A stretch of 41,615 bases of DNA, from contig NZ_BCSS01000031.1 in the NCBI RefSeq assembly GCF_001570985.1, forward strand, positions 1 through 41,615, written 5' to 3'. This DNA comes from Janibacter limosus NBRC 16128 (lineage in GTDB: Bacteria; Actinomycetota; Actinomycetes; Actinomycetales; Dermatophilaceae). Every line of letters starts with the position of its first letter. The stretch's first letter is position 1. The notes beneath the pieces were generated by a model, which was not told the DNA's origin, did not search any database, and saw only the letters and a list, made by a program, of their open reading frames with translations. Below are positions 26,381 through 34,821 of the stretch, one piece after another. A program made the position numbers and the translations under genes.

Positions 26381-28043
26381 TCCGGGCCCGGTCGATGGCG
26401 GTGGCGCCGGCGAGGGTCACCAGGCCCGCGTCGAGGGTGCCAAAGCTCGCGCCTGTGGCCCCGCCCAGGCGCGAGGCGACGAAGGCCTCGGCCATCTCGG
26501 TGGGCGAGTGCAGCACCATCAAGCTGGCCTGGAGGGTGAGGGCGAGCCGCTCGACGAGTCGCCGCGCACCCATCGCGATGTCAGCGCCGTCGAGCGCCGC
26601 CAGGCCCGCGCAGTCGCGCTCCAGCTCGTCGAGGGCGCTGTCGAGCACCGGGAGGTGCCCACGGGCCGTCGACGCCTCCTTGAGCAGCGCCATGAGCGAT
26701 GCCGGCTCGCGGGAGATCGCCCGCAGGACGTCGAGCGCGTTGACATTGCCCGAGCCCTCCCAGATCGAGTTCAGCGGCGCCTGGCGGTAGAGCCGGGCCA
26801 TGCCGTGCTCCTCGACATAGCCGTTGCCGCCGAGGCACTCCATCGCCTCCGCGACGAAGGGGGAGGTCCGCTTGCACACCCAGTACTTGCCGACCGCCAC
26901 TCCCAGCCTGGTCAGCTCGGTGTCGCCCTCGTCGAGGGCGTGCGCCAGCCGCAGTCCGAGCAGCGTCGCAGCCTCCGACTCCAGCGCCAGGTCGGTGAGG
27001 ACATTGCGCATGAGCGGCTGGTCGACGAGCGTCGCGCCGAAGGCCCGCCGGTGGCTCGTGTGGTGCACCGCCCGCGTGAGCGCGGCCCGCATCGTGGCCG
27101 CGGAGCCGAGGACGCAGTCCAAGCGGGTCGCCGAGACCATCTCGATGATCGTGCGGACCCCCCTTCCCTCCTCGCCGACGAGCGCCCCCCAGGTGCCGTC
27201 GAGCTCGATCTCGGAGGAGGCATTGGAGCGGTCGCCGAGCTTGTCCTTCAGGCGCTGCAGGGCGAAGGGGTTGCGGCTCCCGTCCTCGAGGACACGGGGC
27301 ACGAGGAAGCAGCTCGGCGGCGCCTCGTCGGAGGTCTTGGCGAGCACGAGGAAGACATCGCTCATCGGCGCGGAGCAAAACCACTTGTGACCGGTGAGCC
27401 GGTAGGTGTCACCGGTCAGCGGCCCGCCGGGGGTGCGCACGGCGAGGGTCGAGTTGGCCCGCACGTCCGAGCCGCCCTGCTTCTCGGTCATCCCCATGCC
27501 GGCGATCGCGCCGGTCTTGGTCTGCACCTCGCGCAACCCGAAGTCGTACTGACGGGAGGCGAGCTTGCCCTCCCAGCGGGCGGCGAGCTCGGGGGAGTGG
27601 CGAAGGGCAGGGACCGCCGCGTTGGTCATGGTGATGGGACAGATGTGGCCCGGCTCGACCTGGCTCCACGTGACGAAGCCAGCGGCCCGTCGCACGTGTG
27701 CGCCACTGGACTGCGGCTGGGTCCACGGCACCGCGGTCAGACCGGCGCCGGCGGCGACGCCCATCAGCTCGTGCCACGCCGGGTCGAACTCGACCTCGTC
27801 GACGCGGTGGCCCCACTTGTCGTGGGTGACCAGCCGCGGGGTGTTGCGCTGCGCGAGATCGGCCCAGCGCTCGGCGCGTTCTGAGCCGGCCAGCTCGCCG
27901 AGGGTGGTCAGCTCGGTGACCGCCTCGCTGCGCTGCGGCCGGGGGACCCAGCGGGCCACGCCTTCGCTCAGGACCGGATCGCTCCCGAAGACGTCGTGAC
28001 CGCCGTACGGCGGGACCTGGTTGCTGACCTCATGCGTGGACAT
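26367..28043 (-). CDS. AidB-like acyl-CoA dehydrogenase family protein
   Basis: A 558-residue flavoprotein of the acyl-CoA dehydrogenase superfamily, longer than standard members and close to AidB. It opens with an AidB-like stretch (NQVPPYGGHDVFGSDPVL). Further matches are GMGMTEKQGGSDVRANST at the FAD site, GHKWFCSAPMSDVFLVLAKT, and RLYRQAPLNSIWEGSGNVNA. E. coli AidB belongs to the adaptive response to alkylation; whether this protein binds DNA is unknown. The ATG at 28043 matches the family N-terminus. TATCGT 9 bases upstream could be a -10 for a leaderless transcript. Confidence 0.88.
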   Translation of the reverse strand: MSTHEVSNQVPPYGGHDVFGSDPVLSEGVARWVPRPQRSEAVTELTTLGELAGSERAERWADLAQRNTPRLVTHDKWGHRVDEVEFDPAWHELMGVAAGAGLTAVPWTQPQSSGAHVRRAAGFVTWSQVEPGHICPITMTNAAVPALRHSPELAARWEGKLASRQYDFGLREVQTKTGAIAGMGMTEKQGGSDVRANSTLAVRTPGGPLTGDTYRLTGHKWFCSAPMSDVFLVLAKTSDEAPPSCFLVPRVLEDGSRNPFALQRLKDKLGDRSNASSEIELDGTWGALVGEEGRGVRTIIEMVSATRLDCVLGSAATMRAALTRAVHHTSHRRAFGATLVDQPLMRNVLTDLALESEAATLLGLRLAHALDEGDTELTRLGVAVGKYWVCKRTSPFVAEAMECLGGNGYVEEHGMARLYRQAPLNSIWEGSGNVNALDVLRAISREPASLMALLKEASTARGHLPVLDSALDELERDCAGLAALDGADIAMGARRLVERLALTLQASLMVLHSPTEMAEAFVASRLGGATGASFGTLDAGLVTLAGATAIDRARISSS

Positions 28044-28098
28044 GACCGCACGATACGGGCCGCTCGTCGGCGGCCGAGGGGCGGTGGTCACCTCGGGT

Positions 28099-28128
28099 TT
28101 GGAATCTGCGGATGCTCTGGGCTAATCT
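28099..28128 (+). promoter_or_regulatory. SigA-type promoter of the first tRNA pair
   Basis: TTGGAA (28099-28104) and TAATCT (28123-28128) with an 18-base spacer, 40 bases before tRNA-Gly. Confidence 0.55.
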
Positions 28129-28167
28129 CACCCAGCGCAGGCAAGCAGCGATGTGAGCCTGCAGATT

Positions 28168-28240
28168 GCGGATGTAGCTCAGTTGGTAGAGCGCAACCTT
28201 GCCAAGGTTGAGGTCGCCGGTTCGAACCCGGTCATCCGCT
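28168..28240 (+). tRNA. tRNA-Gly (GCC), copy 1
   Basis: A 73-base cloverleaf. Acceptor GCGGATG pairs with CATCCGC, the anticodon loop is TTGCCAA between CAACC and GGTTG, the T-loop is TTCGAAC and the discriminator is T. No encoded CCA. Identical to the copy at 28532. Confidence 0.97.
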
Positions 28241-28275
28241 CGGACACCACCCTCGTCGGTGGTCGAGCACCACTT

Positions 28276-28347
28276 GGGCGATTGGCGCAGCGGTAGCGCG
28301 CTTCCCTGACACGGAAGAGGTCACTGGTTCGATCCCAGTATCGCCCA
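28276..28347 (+). tRNA. tRNA-Val (GAC), copy 1
   Basis: A 72-base cloverleaf. Acceptor GGGCGAT pairs with ATCGCCC, anticodon loop CTGACAC sits between CTTCC and GGAAG, T-loop TTCGATC. CCA is encoded at 28348-28350. Identical to the copy at 28727. Confidence 0.97.
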
Positions 28348-28358
28348 CCAGCACGATC

Positions 28359-28393
28359 AAGGCTCCGACGTCGCGACAGCGGCTCGGGGCCTT
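28359..28393. terminator. Hairpin after the first Gly-Val tRNA pair
   Basis: AAGGCTCCGA (28359-28368) pairs with TCGGGGCCTT (28384-28393), with one G-U wobble, 11 bases after the encoded tRNA-Val 3' end. Confidence 0.5.
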
Positions 28394-28459
28394 CGTCGTG
28401 CGCGGCCGTGGGTCCTGCAGCCCTGGTGTCAGCAGCGGCGCCACGCCGGGCGGCCCCGG

Positions 28460-28490
28460 TTGGGAGAGTCGCCGCTCGATGGGTTAATGT
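28460..28490 (+). promoter_or_regulatory. Promoter of the second tRNA group
   Basis: TTGGGA (28460-28465) and TAATGT (28485-28490) with a 19-base spacer, 41 bases before the second tRNA-Gly. Confidence 0.4.
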
Positions 28491-28531
28491 TTCTCCTCGT
28501 GCCCCACGTTGCAGACGTGACCGGGGCACAT

Positions 28532-28604
28532 GCGGATGTAGCTCAGTTGGTAGAGCGCAACCTTGCCAAGGTTGAGGTCGCCGGTTCGAACCCGGTCATC
28601 CGCT
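28532..28604 (+). tRNA. tRNA-Gly (GCC), copy 2
   Basis: Exact duplicate of 28168-28240, with the same anticodon loop and discriminator. The flanking DNA differs. Confidence 0.97.
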
Positions 28605-28627
28605 CGCAAGGTGAGACCACCTTTGGT

Positions 28628-28698
28628 GGTGGAGTGGCCGAGAGGCGAGGCAACGGCCTGCAAAGCCGTCTACACGGGTTCAAATCCCGTCTCCACCT
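28628..28698 (+). tRNA. tRNA-Cys (GCA)
   Basis: A 71-base cloverleaf. Acceptor GGTGGAG pairs with CTCCACC, anticodon loop CTGCAAA lies between ACGGC and GCCGT, T-loop TTCAAAT, discriminator T. Single copy here, between the second Gly and Val genes. Confidence 0.96.
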
Positions 28699-28726
28699 CG
28701 ACCATGCAGATCACGTGCATGAGATG

Positions 28727-28798
28727 GGGCGATTGGCGCAGCGGTAGCGCGCTTCCCTGACACGGAAGAGGTCACTGGTTCGATCCCAGTATCGCCCA
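28727..28798 (+). tRNA. tRNA-Val (GAC), copy 2
   Basis: Exact duplicate of 28276-28347; CCA encoded at 28799-28801. Confidence 0.97.
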
Positions 28799-28804
28799 CC
28801 AGAT

Positions 28805-28837
28805 CGAAGGCCCCCGGACGTTGTCCGGGGGCCTTCG
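28805..28837. terminator. Terminator of the tRNA cluster
   Basis: CGAAGGCCCCCGGAC (28805-28819) pairs perfectly over 15 bp with 28823-28837 around a GTT loop, 4 bases after the encoded CCA. Confidence 0.8.
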
Positions 28838-28974
28838 TCATACCCGCTGGTGCCCGATCGCTGACGATCTCCTGACGAGGAGTTCACCCGCCGCAGCTCC
28901 TCTCGACGAGCGAGCGGGTGTCCGGCGGCCTAGCGTGGACACGTCCGCGTATCAGCGCTCCAGGGGAGACAGAC

Positions 28975-29946
28975 GTGCCGCACGATGCAGGGGTCAACCG
29001 TCGCACGATGCTCCGGGGAGGCGCGGCTCTCGCGCTGGCCGGCGGCGCGACAGCGATCGGCGGGGGCGCCGCTCACGCCCTCCGGGACGGCCACGGCCTG
29101 ACCGTCGTCGACAGCAACGAGTCCGTCGCTCGCCTGCGGTACTACCGCTTCAGGACTGACGCGATCGCGTGGAACCCGGCGATCAATGTGATCCTTCCTG
29201 ACGGCTACCACACGAGCAGCAAGCGCTACCCGGTCATGTACTTCCTGCACGGTGGCCAGCAGGATTTCCGCGCCTACGACCAGTGGCTCGTCTCCGCCAG
29301 CGCCCACAAGGACGTCATCATCGTCGTGCCCGACGGTGGAGCCGCCGGCTGGTACTCCAACCCGGTGAGCAGCAACAACGGTGCGCACAACTGGGAGACC
29401 TTCCACATCGCCCAGGTCATCCCGTGGATAGATGCCAACTTCCGCACGTATGCGGAGTACGACGGGCGAGCGGTCGCCGGCTTCTCGATGGGTGGCTTCG
29501 GTGCGCTGAAGTACGCGGCCAAGTACTACGGCCACTTCGCCTCGGTCAGCAGCCACTCCGGACCGGCGAGCATCCGCCGCGACAGCGGCTTGGTGGCGCA
29601 CTGGGCCAACCTGTCGTCCGCCGTCGTGGAGCTGGCCGGCGGCACGATCTACGGCGCGCCCCTGTGGGACGAGCGGCGGGTCTCCGCCGACAACCCGGTG
29701 GAGCGCATCCCGAGCTACCGCAACAAGCGGGTCTTCCTGGCCGCCGGCACGCACCCTGACCCGATCAACCTCTTGGACGTCGCCAACGAGACCCAGGTCC
29801 TCGCTGGTCAGCGAGAGTTCCGCGCCGCCCTGCACACGGCTGGCATCTCCTTCGAGTCCCACGAGCGCGACCGCGGTCACCTGGTGGAGTACGACCTCCT
29901 GCGGCAGGACATCAACGGCGTGATCCGTCGCCTGCGCAAGGCCTGA
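28975..29946 (+). CDS. Secreted esterase of the antigen-85-like alpha/beta hydrolase family
   Basis: A 323-residue putative exported esterase. The N-terminus has a twin-arginine-like signal (NRRTMLRGGAALALAGGATA, residues about 8-27) ending near AAHA. The hydrolase core includes YPVMYFLHGG, nucleophile Ser171 in AGFSMGGFGA, and a C-terminal catalytic His in RDRGHLVEYD. Antigen-85/esterase D-like proteins act on lipid or acyl esters; the substrate here is unknown. The GTG at 28975 has AGGGGAG 6 bases upstream. A GTGTCC/GGACAC dyad (28918-28923, 28937-28942) upstream is a possible regulatory site. The gene is convergent with the aldehyde dehydrogenase, 12 bases away. Confidence 0.85.
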   Translation: MPHDAGVNRRTMLRGGAALALAGGATAIGGGAAHALRDGHGLTVVDSNESVARLRYYRFRTDAIAWNPAINVILPDGYHTSSKRYPVMYFLHGGQQDFRAYDQWLVSASAHKDVIIVVPDGGAAGWYSNPVSSNNGAHNWETFHIAQVIPWIDANFRTYAEYDGRAVAGFSMGGFGALKYAAKYYGHFASVSSHSGPASIRRDSGLVAHWANLSSAVVELAGGTIYGAPLWDERRVSADNPVERIPSYRNKRVFLAAGTHPDPINLLDVANETQVLAGQREFRAALHTAGISFESHERDRGHLVEYDLLRQDINGVIRRLRKA

Positions 29947-29958
29947 CGGCCGACCGGA

Positions 29959-31335
29959 CTACTTCGCAGCGACACGCACCAGCTTGCGGTTGACGAACTC
30001 GTTCATCCCGTCCGAGGCGAGCTCCCGCCCGTAGCCGGAGCGCTTGACCCCGCCGAAGGGCAGCCCCGGCATGGTCGTGCCGTGCTCGTTGACATACGCC
30101 ATACCCACGTCCAGCCGGGCAGCCACCTCGGCGGCCTTGTGCGGATCGTCGCTCCACACCGAGCCGGACAGACCGAAGGGGGAGGAGTTGGCCTGCTCGA
30201 GCGCGGCGTCGACGTCGGTCATCCGGTAGACCATCACCACGGGCCCGAAGAGCTCCTCGTCCCAGGCGCGCATGTCAGGAGTGATGCCGGTGATGACCGT
30301 CGGTGCGTAGAAGGCTCCCGCACGGTCCAGCGGGTGGCCTCCGGTGTGGATCGTCGCTCCCTTGCCGGCGGCGTCCTGCACCTGCTCGTCGAGGTCGTCC
30401 CGGGCCTCGACGGAGGACATCGGCCCCATGCGGGTGGCCTCGTCCAGCGGGTCGCCGACCGGCGTCGCCTCCACGTGACGGGTCAACGCTGCGACGAACT
30501 CATCATGGATCTCGTCCGCCACGAACATCCGCTTGGGGGAGTTGCAGGCCTGTCCCGCGTTGGACAGGCGGGCTCGCGCGGCCGTCCTGGCCATGGCGTC
30601 CACGTCGGCGGCATCGAGCACCAGCATGGCGTCGGAGCCGCCGAGCTCGAGCACGGACTTGGTGAGGTTCTTGCCGGCGACCTCTGCCACGGATGCTCCC
30701 GCAGCCTCACTGCCGGTGAGCGAGACACCCTGGACCCGCGGGTCGGCGATCACGTCGGGGATGATGCTGCTCGATGCGAAGAGGTTGATGTACGCGCCGT
30801 CCGGCAGCCCGGCCTGGAGGAGGACCTCCTCCATGAGCGACGCCGAGGCGGCACAGATCCCTGCGTGCTTCAGCACGATCGTGTTGCCGAGCATCAGGTT
30901 GGGCGCCGCGAACCTCGACACCTGGTAGTACGGGTAGTTCCACGGCATGACGCCGAGCAGGACGCCGACGGGCTCCTTGCGCACGACGCTGCGCAGCGCA
31001 CCCTGCGCCCCGAGATCCTCCTCAGCGAGCAGCTCGGGGCCGTGGTCGGCGTACCAGCGGTAGATCGACCCCGCGAGCCGCACCTCTCCCTTCGCCTCCT
31101 TGATGGGCTTGCCCATCTCGACGGCGATCGCCCGGGCCAGCTCGTCCGCGCGCTCGTCGTACAGGTCTGCAGCACGGCGCAGGACCTGGGCACGCTCGTC
31201 GGCCGATTGCTCGCGCCACTGCGCGTGGGCGCGGTGCGCCCGGTCCACTGCCGCGAGGGCACCGGCCCGGTCGACCTCGTCGAAGGTGCGCTCGATCTCA
31301 CCAGTGGTGGGGTTCTGCGTGCGGTAGTTCGACAT
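29959..31335 (-). CDS. NAD(P)-dependent aldehyde dehydrogenase (succinate-semialdehyde dehydrogenase-like)
   Basis: A 458-residue ALDH. Catalytic residues are Asn133 in MPWNYPYYQ, Lys156, Glu230 in VLELGGSD and Cys264 in NAGQACNSPKR. The short N-terminus (NYRTQNPTTGEIERTFDE) and the LKHAGICAAS segment are typical of GabD/SSADH-like enzymes, which oxidise succinate semialdehyde, but the true substrate is open. AGGAGAGG precedes the ATG. A SigB/SigF-like promoter (31375-31399) lies upstream. The gene is divergent from the ATP-grasp operon. Confidence 0.9.
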   Translation of the reverse strand: MSNYRTQNPTTGEIERTFDEVDRAGALAAVDRAHRAHAQWREQSADERAQVLRRAADLYDERADELARAIAVEMGKPIKEAKGEVRLAGSIYRWYADHGPELLAEEDLGAQGALRSVVRKEPVGVLLGVMPWNYPYYQVSRFAAPNLMLGNTIVLKHAGICAASASLMEEVLLQAGLPDGAYINLFASSSIIPDVIADPRVQGVSLTGSEAAGASVAEVAGKNLTKSVLELGGSDAMLVLDAADVDAMARTAARARLSNAGQACNSPKRMFVADEIHDEFVAALTRHVEATPVGDPLDEATRMGPMSSVEARDDLDEQVQDAAGKGATIHTGGHPLDRAGAFYAPTVITGITPDMRAWDEELFGPVVMVYRMTDVDAALEQANSSPFGLSGSVWSDDPHKAAEVAARLDVGMAYVNEHGTTMPGLPFGGVKRSGYGRELASDGMNEFVNRKLVRVAAK

Positions 31336-31374
31336 GGAGTCCTCTCCTGGGCGGTGTCGACGGTCCCCGAGGCA

Positions 31375-31399
31375 CTACCCGACCTCCTGCGGCCCATGC
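31375..31399 (-). promoter_or_regulatory. SigB/SigF-like promoter of the aldehyde dehydrogenase
   Basis: Read on the minus strand: GCAT, 15 bases, GGGTAG. It is placed about 40 bases before the start codon. It matches the actinobacterial general-stress consensus GNNT-N14-16-GGGTAY except for the last base. The same GCAT/GGGTAG form occurs at 36284 and 39803. Confidence 0.5.
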
Positions 31400-31426
31400 A
31401 CGCGTCCATCCGTCTGACGGCGTCGT

Positions 31427-31451
31427 GTGTGGCGACACGGAGAGTGGGTAG
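31427..31451 (+). promoter_or_regulatory. SigB/SigF-like promoter of the ATP-grasp operon
   Basis: GTGT (31427-31430), 15 bases, GGGTAG (31446-31451). The ATG follows 9 bases after the -10, so the transcript would be nearly leaderless, exactly as at the FMN reductase gene. Confidence 0.45.
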
Positions 31452-31460
31452 GGGCCCCTC

Positions 31461-32759
31461 ATGACACGACATGTTTTCGTCCTGGGCCTGACCCCCATGC
31501 AACGAGAAGAGCTGGGCACCGTCCACCAGAGCGGTGAGCTGCAGTTCCACGACCTGCTCGACCACGAGGCCCTGGTCGGGACCGAGGAGATCGACTTCGA
31601 CGCACTGCTCGACCGGGCGCGCGCCCAGCTCGATGCCTTCGACGGGAGCGTCGACGCCATCGTCAGCCACTGGGACTTCCCGACCTCTGTGCTCGGGCCC
31701 GTGCTGGCCGCTGAGCGTGGACTGCCCGCGCCGTCGCTGACGAGCCTGCTCAAGTTGGAGCACAAGTACTGGAGTCGGCTCGAGCAGCGTCAGGCCGTGC
31801 CGGAGGTCGTCCCAGGCTTCGTGGCCTTCGACCCCTTCGCCGAGGACGCCGCCGAGCAGATCGACCTGGACTTCCCCTACTGGGTCAAGCCGATCAAGGG
31901 CCACTCATCCAACCTCGGGTTCGAGATCCGCGACGACAGCGACCTGCTGGCGGCGCTGGAGGAGATCCGCGCCGAGATCACCGACGTCGGTGACGCCTTC
32001 GACCAGGTGCTGGAGCGGGTGGACCTCCCCGAGGAGCTGCAGGGGCTCGGCGGGTCGGCCTGCCTCGCCGAGGAGATCATCACCGGTACGCAGTTCGCGC
32101 CCGAGGGCAGCGTGTCCGCCGGCCGGTTCGCCGTCCACGGGGTCGTCGACATGCTCAAGAGCGAGAGCGGCCTGAGCATCGAGCAGATTGACTACCCGGC
32201 AGCGACGGTGCCGGAGCACGTCCAGGACAAGGCGCGCGAGATCACCGGACGCCTTCTGGAGCACATCGGCTTCGACGACGGGTGCTTCAACTCCGAGTTC
32301 ATGTGGGACGAGGAGCGGGAGGAGCTGCGCATCATCGAGGTCAACACCCGGATCTCCCAGTCGCACAGCGAGATGTTCGCCCTCGTCGACGGTCGGTCCA
32401 ACCACCAGGTGGCCGTGGACGTCGCGCTGGGGCAAACACCCCGGATGCCGAAGGGGAAGGGTGACCTCACGGTCGCCACCCAGTACGTGGTCGCCCACGA
32501 GGGCGACGCGATCGTCCGGGCGATCCCCGACGCCTCGGTGCTCGAGCAGATCGCCGAGCGATACCCCGGCACCAAGGTCACCTTCCCCGTCGCGGTGGGG
32601 GACCGGCTCTCCGAGCTCCCGCACCAGGACTCCTACCGCTACCTGCTGGCCATCGTCTATGTCGGAGCACCCGACCGGGAGAGCCTGCGCCAGCGGATCG
32701 ACGACATCGAGCAGATGCTGCAGTTCGACCTCGAGGACTGCGACGAAGGGAGCGCCTGA
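31461..32759 (+). CDS. ATP-grasp domain ligase
   Basis: A 432-residue ATP-grasp protein. The N-terminal pre-ATP domain (about 1-95) begins TRHVFVLGLTPMQREELG and contains IVSHWDFPTSVLGPVLA. The ATP-grasp core has Lys143 in YWVKPIKGHSSNLGF and the metal-binding FNSEFMWD (about 275-282) and IIEVNTRIS (Glu293, Asn295) residues. A C-terminal domain of about 100 residues follows. ATP-grasp enzymes join a carboxylate to an amine or thiol through an acyl phosphate. The product is unknown. A CocE/NonD hydrolase gene starts 4 bases after its stop, so the two are tightly coupled. A stress-type promoter precedes it. Confidence 0.85.
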   Translation: MTRHVFVLGLTPMQREELGTVHQSGELQFHDLLDHEALVGTEEIDFDALLDRARAQLDAFDGSVDAIVSHWDFPTSVLGPVLAAERGLPAPSLTSLLKLEHKYWSRLEQRQAVPEVVPGFVAFDPFAEDAAEQIDLDFPYWVKPIKGHSSNLGFEIRDDSDLLAALEEIRAEITDVGDAFDQVLERVDLPEELQGLGGSACLAEEIITGTQFAPEGSVSAGRFAVHGVVDMLKSESGLSIEQIDYPAATVPEHVQDKAREITGRLLEHIGFDDGCFNSEFMWDEEREELRIIEVNTRISQSHSEMFALVDGRSNHQVAVDVALGQTPRMPKGKGDLTVATQYVVAHEGDAIVRAIPDASVLEQIAERYPGTKVTFPVAVGDRLSELPHQDSYRYLLAIVYVGAPDRESLRQRIDDIEQMLQFDLEDCDEGSA

Positions 32760-32763
32760 GCCC

Positions 32764-34806
32764 ATGACGGCCACCATCGACACCGAGATCATCCACGAGG
32801 TCGAGACGGAGGAAAATGTCTTCATCCCCCTCCGTGACGGACAGCGTGTGGCCGCGCGTCTGTGGCGCCCGGCGGGAGAGGTCGGTCCGCTCCCGGCGGT
32901 CCTGGAGTACATCCCCTACCGCAAGCGTGACCTGACCCGCGGTCGCGATGCCGTCAACCACCCCTACATCGCCGCCCACGGCTACGTGTGCGTGCGCGTG
33001 GACCTGCGGGGGAGCGGGGACTCCGACGGGGTGCTCGTCGACGAGTACCGCGAGCAGGAGCTGCAGGACGCCGAGGACGTCATCGCCTGGCTGGCCGAGC
33101 AGGACTGGTGCGACGGCAAGGTCGGGATGATGGGCATCTCCTGGGGCGGCTTCAACAGCCTGCAGGTCGCCGCGCGACAGCCCCCTGCGCTCAAGGCGAT
33201 CGTGAGCGCGTCGGCGACCGAGGACCTCTACGTCGACAACATGCACTACATGGGCGGCGCGCTGCTCGGGGACAACCTCTCCGAGGCGACGGTCATGCTC
33301 GCCTTCAACAGCCTCCCGCCCGACCCCGCGATCGTCGGGGACGCCTGGCGCGAGATGTGGCTGGAGCGGCTGCGCGGCAGCGGCCTGTGGCTCGACACCT
33401 GGCTGAGCCACCAGCGGCGCGACGAGTACTGGCGGCCGGCGTCGGTCAGCGAGGACTACTCCGCGATCCAGTGCCCCGTCATGGCCGTCGGAGGATGGGC
33501 GGACGGCTACACCAACGCCATCTTCCGTCTGCTCGAGCACCTCGAGGTGCCCTGCCACGGACTCATCGGCCCGTGGGGCCACAAGTACCCGCACCTCGGG
33601 GTGCCCGGACCGGCCATCGGTTTCCTGCAGGAGCTCGTCCGGTGGTGGGACCACTGGCTCAAGGACAAGGACACCGGGATCGACGAGGACCCCGTGCTGC
33701 GTGCCTGGATGCAGGACAGCGTCCCCCCGAGAGCCTCCTACGAGGAACGCCCCGGGCGCTGGGTCGCCGAGGACCAGTGGCCCTCGCCACGCATCGACGA
33801 GAGGGAGTTCCGGCTGACCCGGGCCAACCTGGCCGAGGGCGGCCAGGGTGATGAGGGCATCGCGCCCATCACCCTGAGGTCACCGCTCAGCGTGGGCATG
33901 TTCGCCGGCAAGTGGGCGTCCTACGCGGCCGTGCCGGACCTGCCCTACGACCAGCGCGAGGAGGATGGCGGAGCACTCGTCTGGGAGAGCGAGCCACTCA
34001 CCGAGCACACCGACGTCTTCGGTCTGCCGTGTCTGGACGTCACGCTGTCGGCTGACCAGCCGGTGGCGCAGGTGGCTGTCCGCCTGTCCGATGTCGCCCC
34101 GTCCGGGGAGGCGACGCGCATCACCTACGGCGTCCTCAACCTCACCCACCGCACGTCGAGCACCCACCCCGAGCCGCTCGTGCCGGGGCAGCGCTACGAC
34201 GTCCGGGTGCCGCTCAACGGCGTGGCCCACTCCCTGCCGGAAGGGCACCGGCTGCGGCTGTCGGTGTCGACGTCCTACTGGCCGCTGGTCTGGCCGGCGC
34301 CGAGGGCCGCCGAGCTGACGATCCATCCTGCGGAGAGCACTGTGCGGATCCCGGTCCGGCCACGGCAGGACGATGACGAGAGAGCTTCCCCCTTCCACGA
34401 GCCGGCCATGGCGCCGGAGCTGGAGGCGACGGTCCTCGAGCCGAGCGTGCACGACTGGCGGGTCACGCGCGACCTGGCGACCGATGTCTCGACGCTGGAG
34501 ATCGTCAACGACCAGGGCGCCTTCCGCATCGAGGAGACCGGGACGGTCATCCGCCGCTCGACGACGGAGTGGTACTCCTTCCGCTGGGACGACGTCACGT
34601 CCGTGCGGGGGGAGACGCGCACCGTGCGGCGGATCGAGCGCGACGACTGGCGTACCGAGGTCGTCACGAGCACGGTCCTCACGTGCACCGAGGAGGACTT
34701 CATCATCCGCGCCGACCTCGACGCCTACGAGCTGGACGACGCGCGGGGCCACCGTCGCGTCCACGCCGAGAGCTGGGACCGGGTCATCCCCCGGGATCTC
34801 GTCTGA
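32764..34806 (+). CDS. CocE/NonD family (S15) hydrolase with C-terminal extension
   Basis: A 680-residue serine hydrolase. The alpha/beta hydrolase domain (about 20-330) has Ser126 in MGISWGGFN, Asp247 in GGWADGYTN and His273 in GPWGHKYPH. A jelly-roll domain (about 380-550) follows, as in CocE and X-Pro dipeptidyl peptidases. The last 120 residues or so (HDWRVTRDLATDVSTLEIVN, then RIERDDWRTEVVTSTVLTCT) form an extra beta-rich domain beyond the usual length. Family members cleave ester or amide bonds. No signal peptide is seen, so it is cytoplasmic. It is 4 bases downstream of the ATP-grasp gene and 15 bases upstream of the FAD-Rieske gene. Confidence 0.88.
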   Translation: MTATIDTEIIHEVETEENVFIPLRDGQRVAARLWRPAGEVGPLPAVLEYIPYRKRDLTRGRDAVNHPYIAAHGYVCVRVDLRGSGDSDGVLVDEYREQELQDAEDVIAWLAEQDWCDGKVGMMGISWGGFNSLQVAARQPPALKAIVSASATEDLYVDNMHYMGGALLGDNLSEATVMLAFNSLPPDPAIVGDAWREMWLERLRGSGLWLDTWLSHQRRDEYWRPASVSEDYSAIQCPVMAVGGWADGYTNAIFRLLEHLEVPCHGLIGPWGHKYPHLGVPGPAIGFLQELVRWWDHWLKDKDTGIDEDPVLRAWMQDSVPPRASYEERPGRWVAEDQWPSPRIDEREFRLTRANLAEGGQGDEGIAPITLRSPLSVGMFAGKWASYAAVPDLPYDQREEDGGALVWESEPLTEHTDVFGLPCLDVTLSADQPVAQVAVRLSDVAPSGEATRITYGVLNLTHRTSSTHPEPLVPGQRYDVRVPLNGVAHSLPEGHRLRLSVSTSYWPLVWPAPRAAELTIHPAESTVRIPVRPRQDDDERASPFHEPAMAPELEATVLEPSVHDWRVTRDLATDVSTLEIVNDQGAFRIEETGTVIRRSTTEWYSFRWDDVTSVRGETRTVRRIERDDWRTEVVTSTVLTCTEEDFIIRADLDAYELDDARGHRRVHAESWDRVIPRDLV

Positions 34807-34821
34807 GACCAAGGAGCCATC

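Noticed and set aside
28460-28747. Open frames running through the tRNA cluster.
   Set aside because: They cross well-formed tRNA genes and show repeated peptides from duplicated tRNA sequence.
28138-28974. An integrated element at the tRNA genes.
   Set aside because: No integrase, no duplicated tRNA 3' end beyond the full gene copies, and no phage or plasmid genes nearby.
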